From Zoogloeaceae bacterium (GTDB lineage: Bacteria; Pseudomonadota; Gammaproteobacteria; Burkholderiales; Rhodocyclaceae), in assembly GCA_015657735.1 (NCBI GenBank), contig SSSX01000771.1, positions 1-7,081 on the forward strand: a stretch of DNA of 7,081 bases, read 5' to 3'. Shown here piece after piece: positions 5,960 to 7,081 of this stretch (position 1 is the stretch's first letter; the number at the start of each line of letters is the position of its first letter). Both the position numbers and the translations under genes were made by a program. Under the pieces are notes generated by a model. That model saw nothing but the letters and a program-made list of their open reading frames with translations. It ran no database searches and was not told the DNA's origin.

Positions 5960-7081
5960 TCAGCCCTCGTAGCCCTGCTCCACCAGCCGCCGCACCGGGA
6001 AGCTCGCCGTGAAGCGGCTGCCGCGGCCCGGTTCGCTGTCGATCAGCAGATCGCCCTGATGGCGGCTCAACACGTGCTTGACGATCGCCAGGCCGAGGCC
6101 GGTACCGCCGGTCTCCCGCGAACGCCCCCGGTCCACCCGGTAGAAACGTTCGGTCAGGCGCGGGATGTGCTCGGTCGCGATGCCGATGCCGTCGTCCTCG
6201 ACCGTGTATTCGACCACCGCTCCGCGCTGCCGCCAGCTGATGCGGATGTGACCGCCGGCCGGCGTGTAGCGCACCGCATTGATCGCCAGATTGGCGAAAG
6301 AGCTGTACAGCTCCTTCGCATTGCCGAGCAGACGGGCGCCGGTCGTGCATTCCAGTTCGATGCTATGGCGGCCGCCCGACACCGCGGCGGCCTCCTGGCG
6401 CACCTCCTCGAGCAGCGCCACCACATCCACCGGCTCTTCGTGCTGGACCGGCGCGCCGGTTTCGAGCGCCGACAGGGTCAGCAGATCCTGGATCAGGCGC
6501 TGCATGCGGCCGGCCTGTTCCGAGGCCAGGCCCAGGTAGTGACGGATGTCGTCCTTGTCCAGATCGTCGAGGCCGTCGATGACGGTTTCGAGGAATCCCG
6601 CCACCACGGTCAGCGGGGTGCGCATCTCGTGGGACACGTTGGCGACGAAATCGCGCCGCATCGCCTCGACGCGCTGGCCCTGGGTGATGTCCTCCGACAT
6701 CAGCAGGCGCATGTCGTCGCTGAACGGCACGACATGGACCATCAGCGTGCGGGCCACCGGACGGCCGATCGTGAAACTCAGCGGCTCGTCGTAGCGGCCG
6801 TCCTGCAGATAGCGGACGAAATCCGGCTGGCGGACGATGTTGGTGACCGGCGTGCCCTGGTCACGGGTGCGGTCGAGGCCAAACTGCTGCTCGCCCTGCC
6901 GATTGACCCATTCGATGGTGTGCGCGTTCGACAGGAACATCAGCCCGTGGGGCATCGCTTGGCTGGCTTGGCGGAAGCGCTCGAGAGCCGCCGACAGGCG
7001 CTCCTGGCGGTGACTCGCGCTGCGGGCATGACGGTTCACGTCGGCAAAGACGTTGTCCCACAGACCGAAGGCGCGCGGCAA
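5960..7081 (-). CDS. phoR: PhoR-type phosphate regulon sensor histidine kinase (partial, N-terminus beyond right edge)
   Basis: The visible 373 residues are the cytoplasmic part of a two-component sensor kinase. Numbered from the right edge, there is a PhoR-like lead-in (FGLWDNVFADVNR, 5-17) and a PAS region of about 28-132 including NIVRQPDFVRYL (81-92). A HisKA domain follows with the phospho-acceptor H151 in FVANVSHEMRTPLTVVAGF. The HATPase domain shows the N box NLAINAVRYTP (264-274), G1 box DDGIGI (296-301) and G2 box GGTGLGL (325-331). In the Pho system the kinase responds to phosphate limitation through the Pst transporter and PhoU and phosphorylates PhoB. The leftmost visible codon is a TTG at 7081-7079. 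It is unlikely to be the true start, because PhoR proteins have N-terminal membrane helices that would be encoded to the right of the window. A phoB gene is expected upstream, but is not visible. All catalytic boxes are intact. PhoR is preferred over other HisKA kinases because of the PAS lead-in wording. Confidence 0.88.
   Translation of the reverse strand: MPRAFGLWDNVFADVNRHARSASHRQERLSAALERFRQASQAMPHGLMFLSNAHTIEWVNRQGEQQFGLDRTRDQGTPVTNIVRQPDFVRYLQDGRYDEPLSFTIGRPVARTLMVHVVPFSDDMRLLMSEDITQGQRVEAMRRDFVANVSHEMRTPLTVVAGFLETVIDGLDDLDKDDIRHYLGLASEQAGRMQRLIQDLLTLSALETGAPVQHEEPVDVVALLEEVRQEAAAVSGGRHSIELECTTGARLLGNAKELYSSFANLAINAVRYTPAGGHIRISWRQRGAVVEYTVEDDGIGIATEHIPRLTERFYRVDRGRSRETGGTGLGLAIVKHVLSRHQGDLLIDSEPGRGSRFTASFPVRRLVEQGYEG

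Noticed and set aside
7079..7081. TTG at the right edge as the phoR start
   Set aside because: It would give a PhoR without its membrane-anchoring N-terminus. The codon is more likely an internal leucine.

Overview
The window reads as ordinary chromosomal DNA from a GC-rich proteobacterium. GC3-rich codons, the PhoR and YafJ sequence types and the PilZ-type protein suggest a betaproteobacterium near Rhodocyclales (Azoarcus/Thauera-like). That placement is inferred from remembered family resemblance, not from a search. There are six protein genes, two of them cut by the window edges. I see no RNA gene, insertion sequence, CRISPR array or phage gene.

Left third (1-2785, minus strand): a Sir2-type NAD-dependent protein deacylase (1982-2785) is followed by the N-terminal part of a large SNF2-family helicase with a SWIM zinc finger (1-1904, running off the left edge). 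The helicase motor domains lie outside the window. The helicase frame has no ATG before residue 192 and appears to start at a TTG; it is open and family-like over all 634 visible codons.

Middle (2880-5896, plus strand): a YafJ-type class II glutamine amidotransferase (2880-3695) diverges from sir2 across a 94-bp gap. After a 129-bp, unusually AT-rich intergenic region with promoter-like hexamers and two inverted repeats comes a two-gene unit. It holds a HIT-family nucleotide hydrolase/transferase (3825-4268) and, 17 bp later behind a clear ribosome binding site, a 536-residue protein with a probable divergent C-terminal PilZ (cyclic-di-GMP-binding) domain (4286-5896).

Right end (5960-7081, minus strand): most of a PhoR-type phosphate sensor histidine kinase, convergent with the PilZ-type gene and missing its N-terminal membrane part beyond the right edge.

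The genes look like separate housekeeping or regulatory functions, not one system. The points most worth a second look are the Sir2/SNF2 tandem, the HIT/PilZ pair, the interrupted PilZ signature and the inverted repeats before the HIT gene. I found no convincing evidence of a new defence or mobile system.
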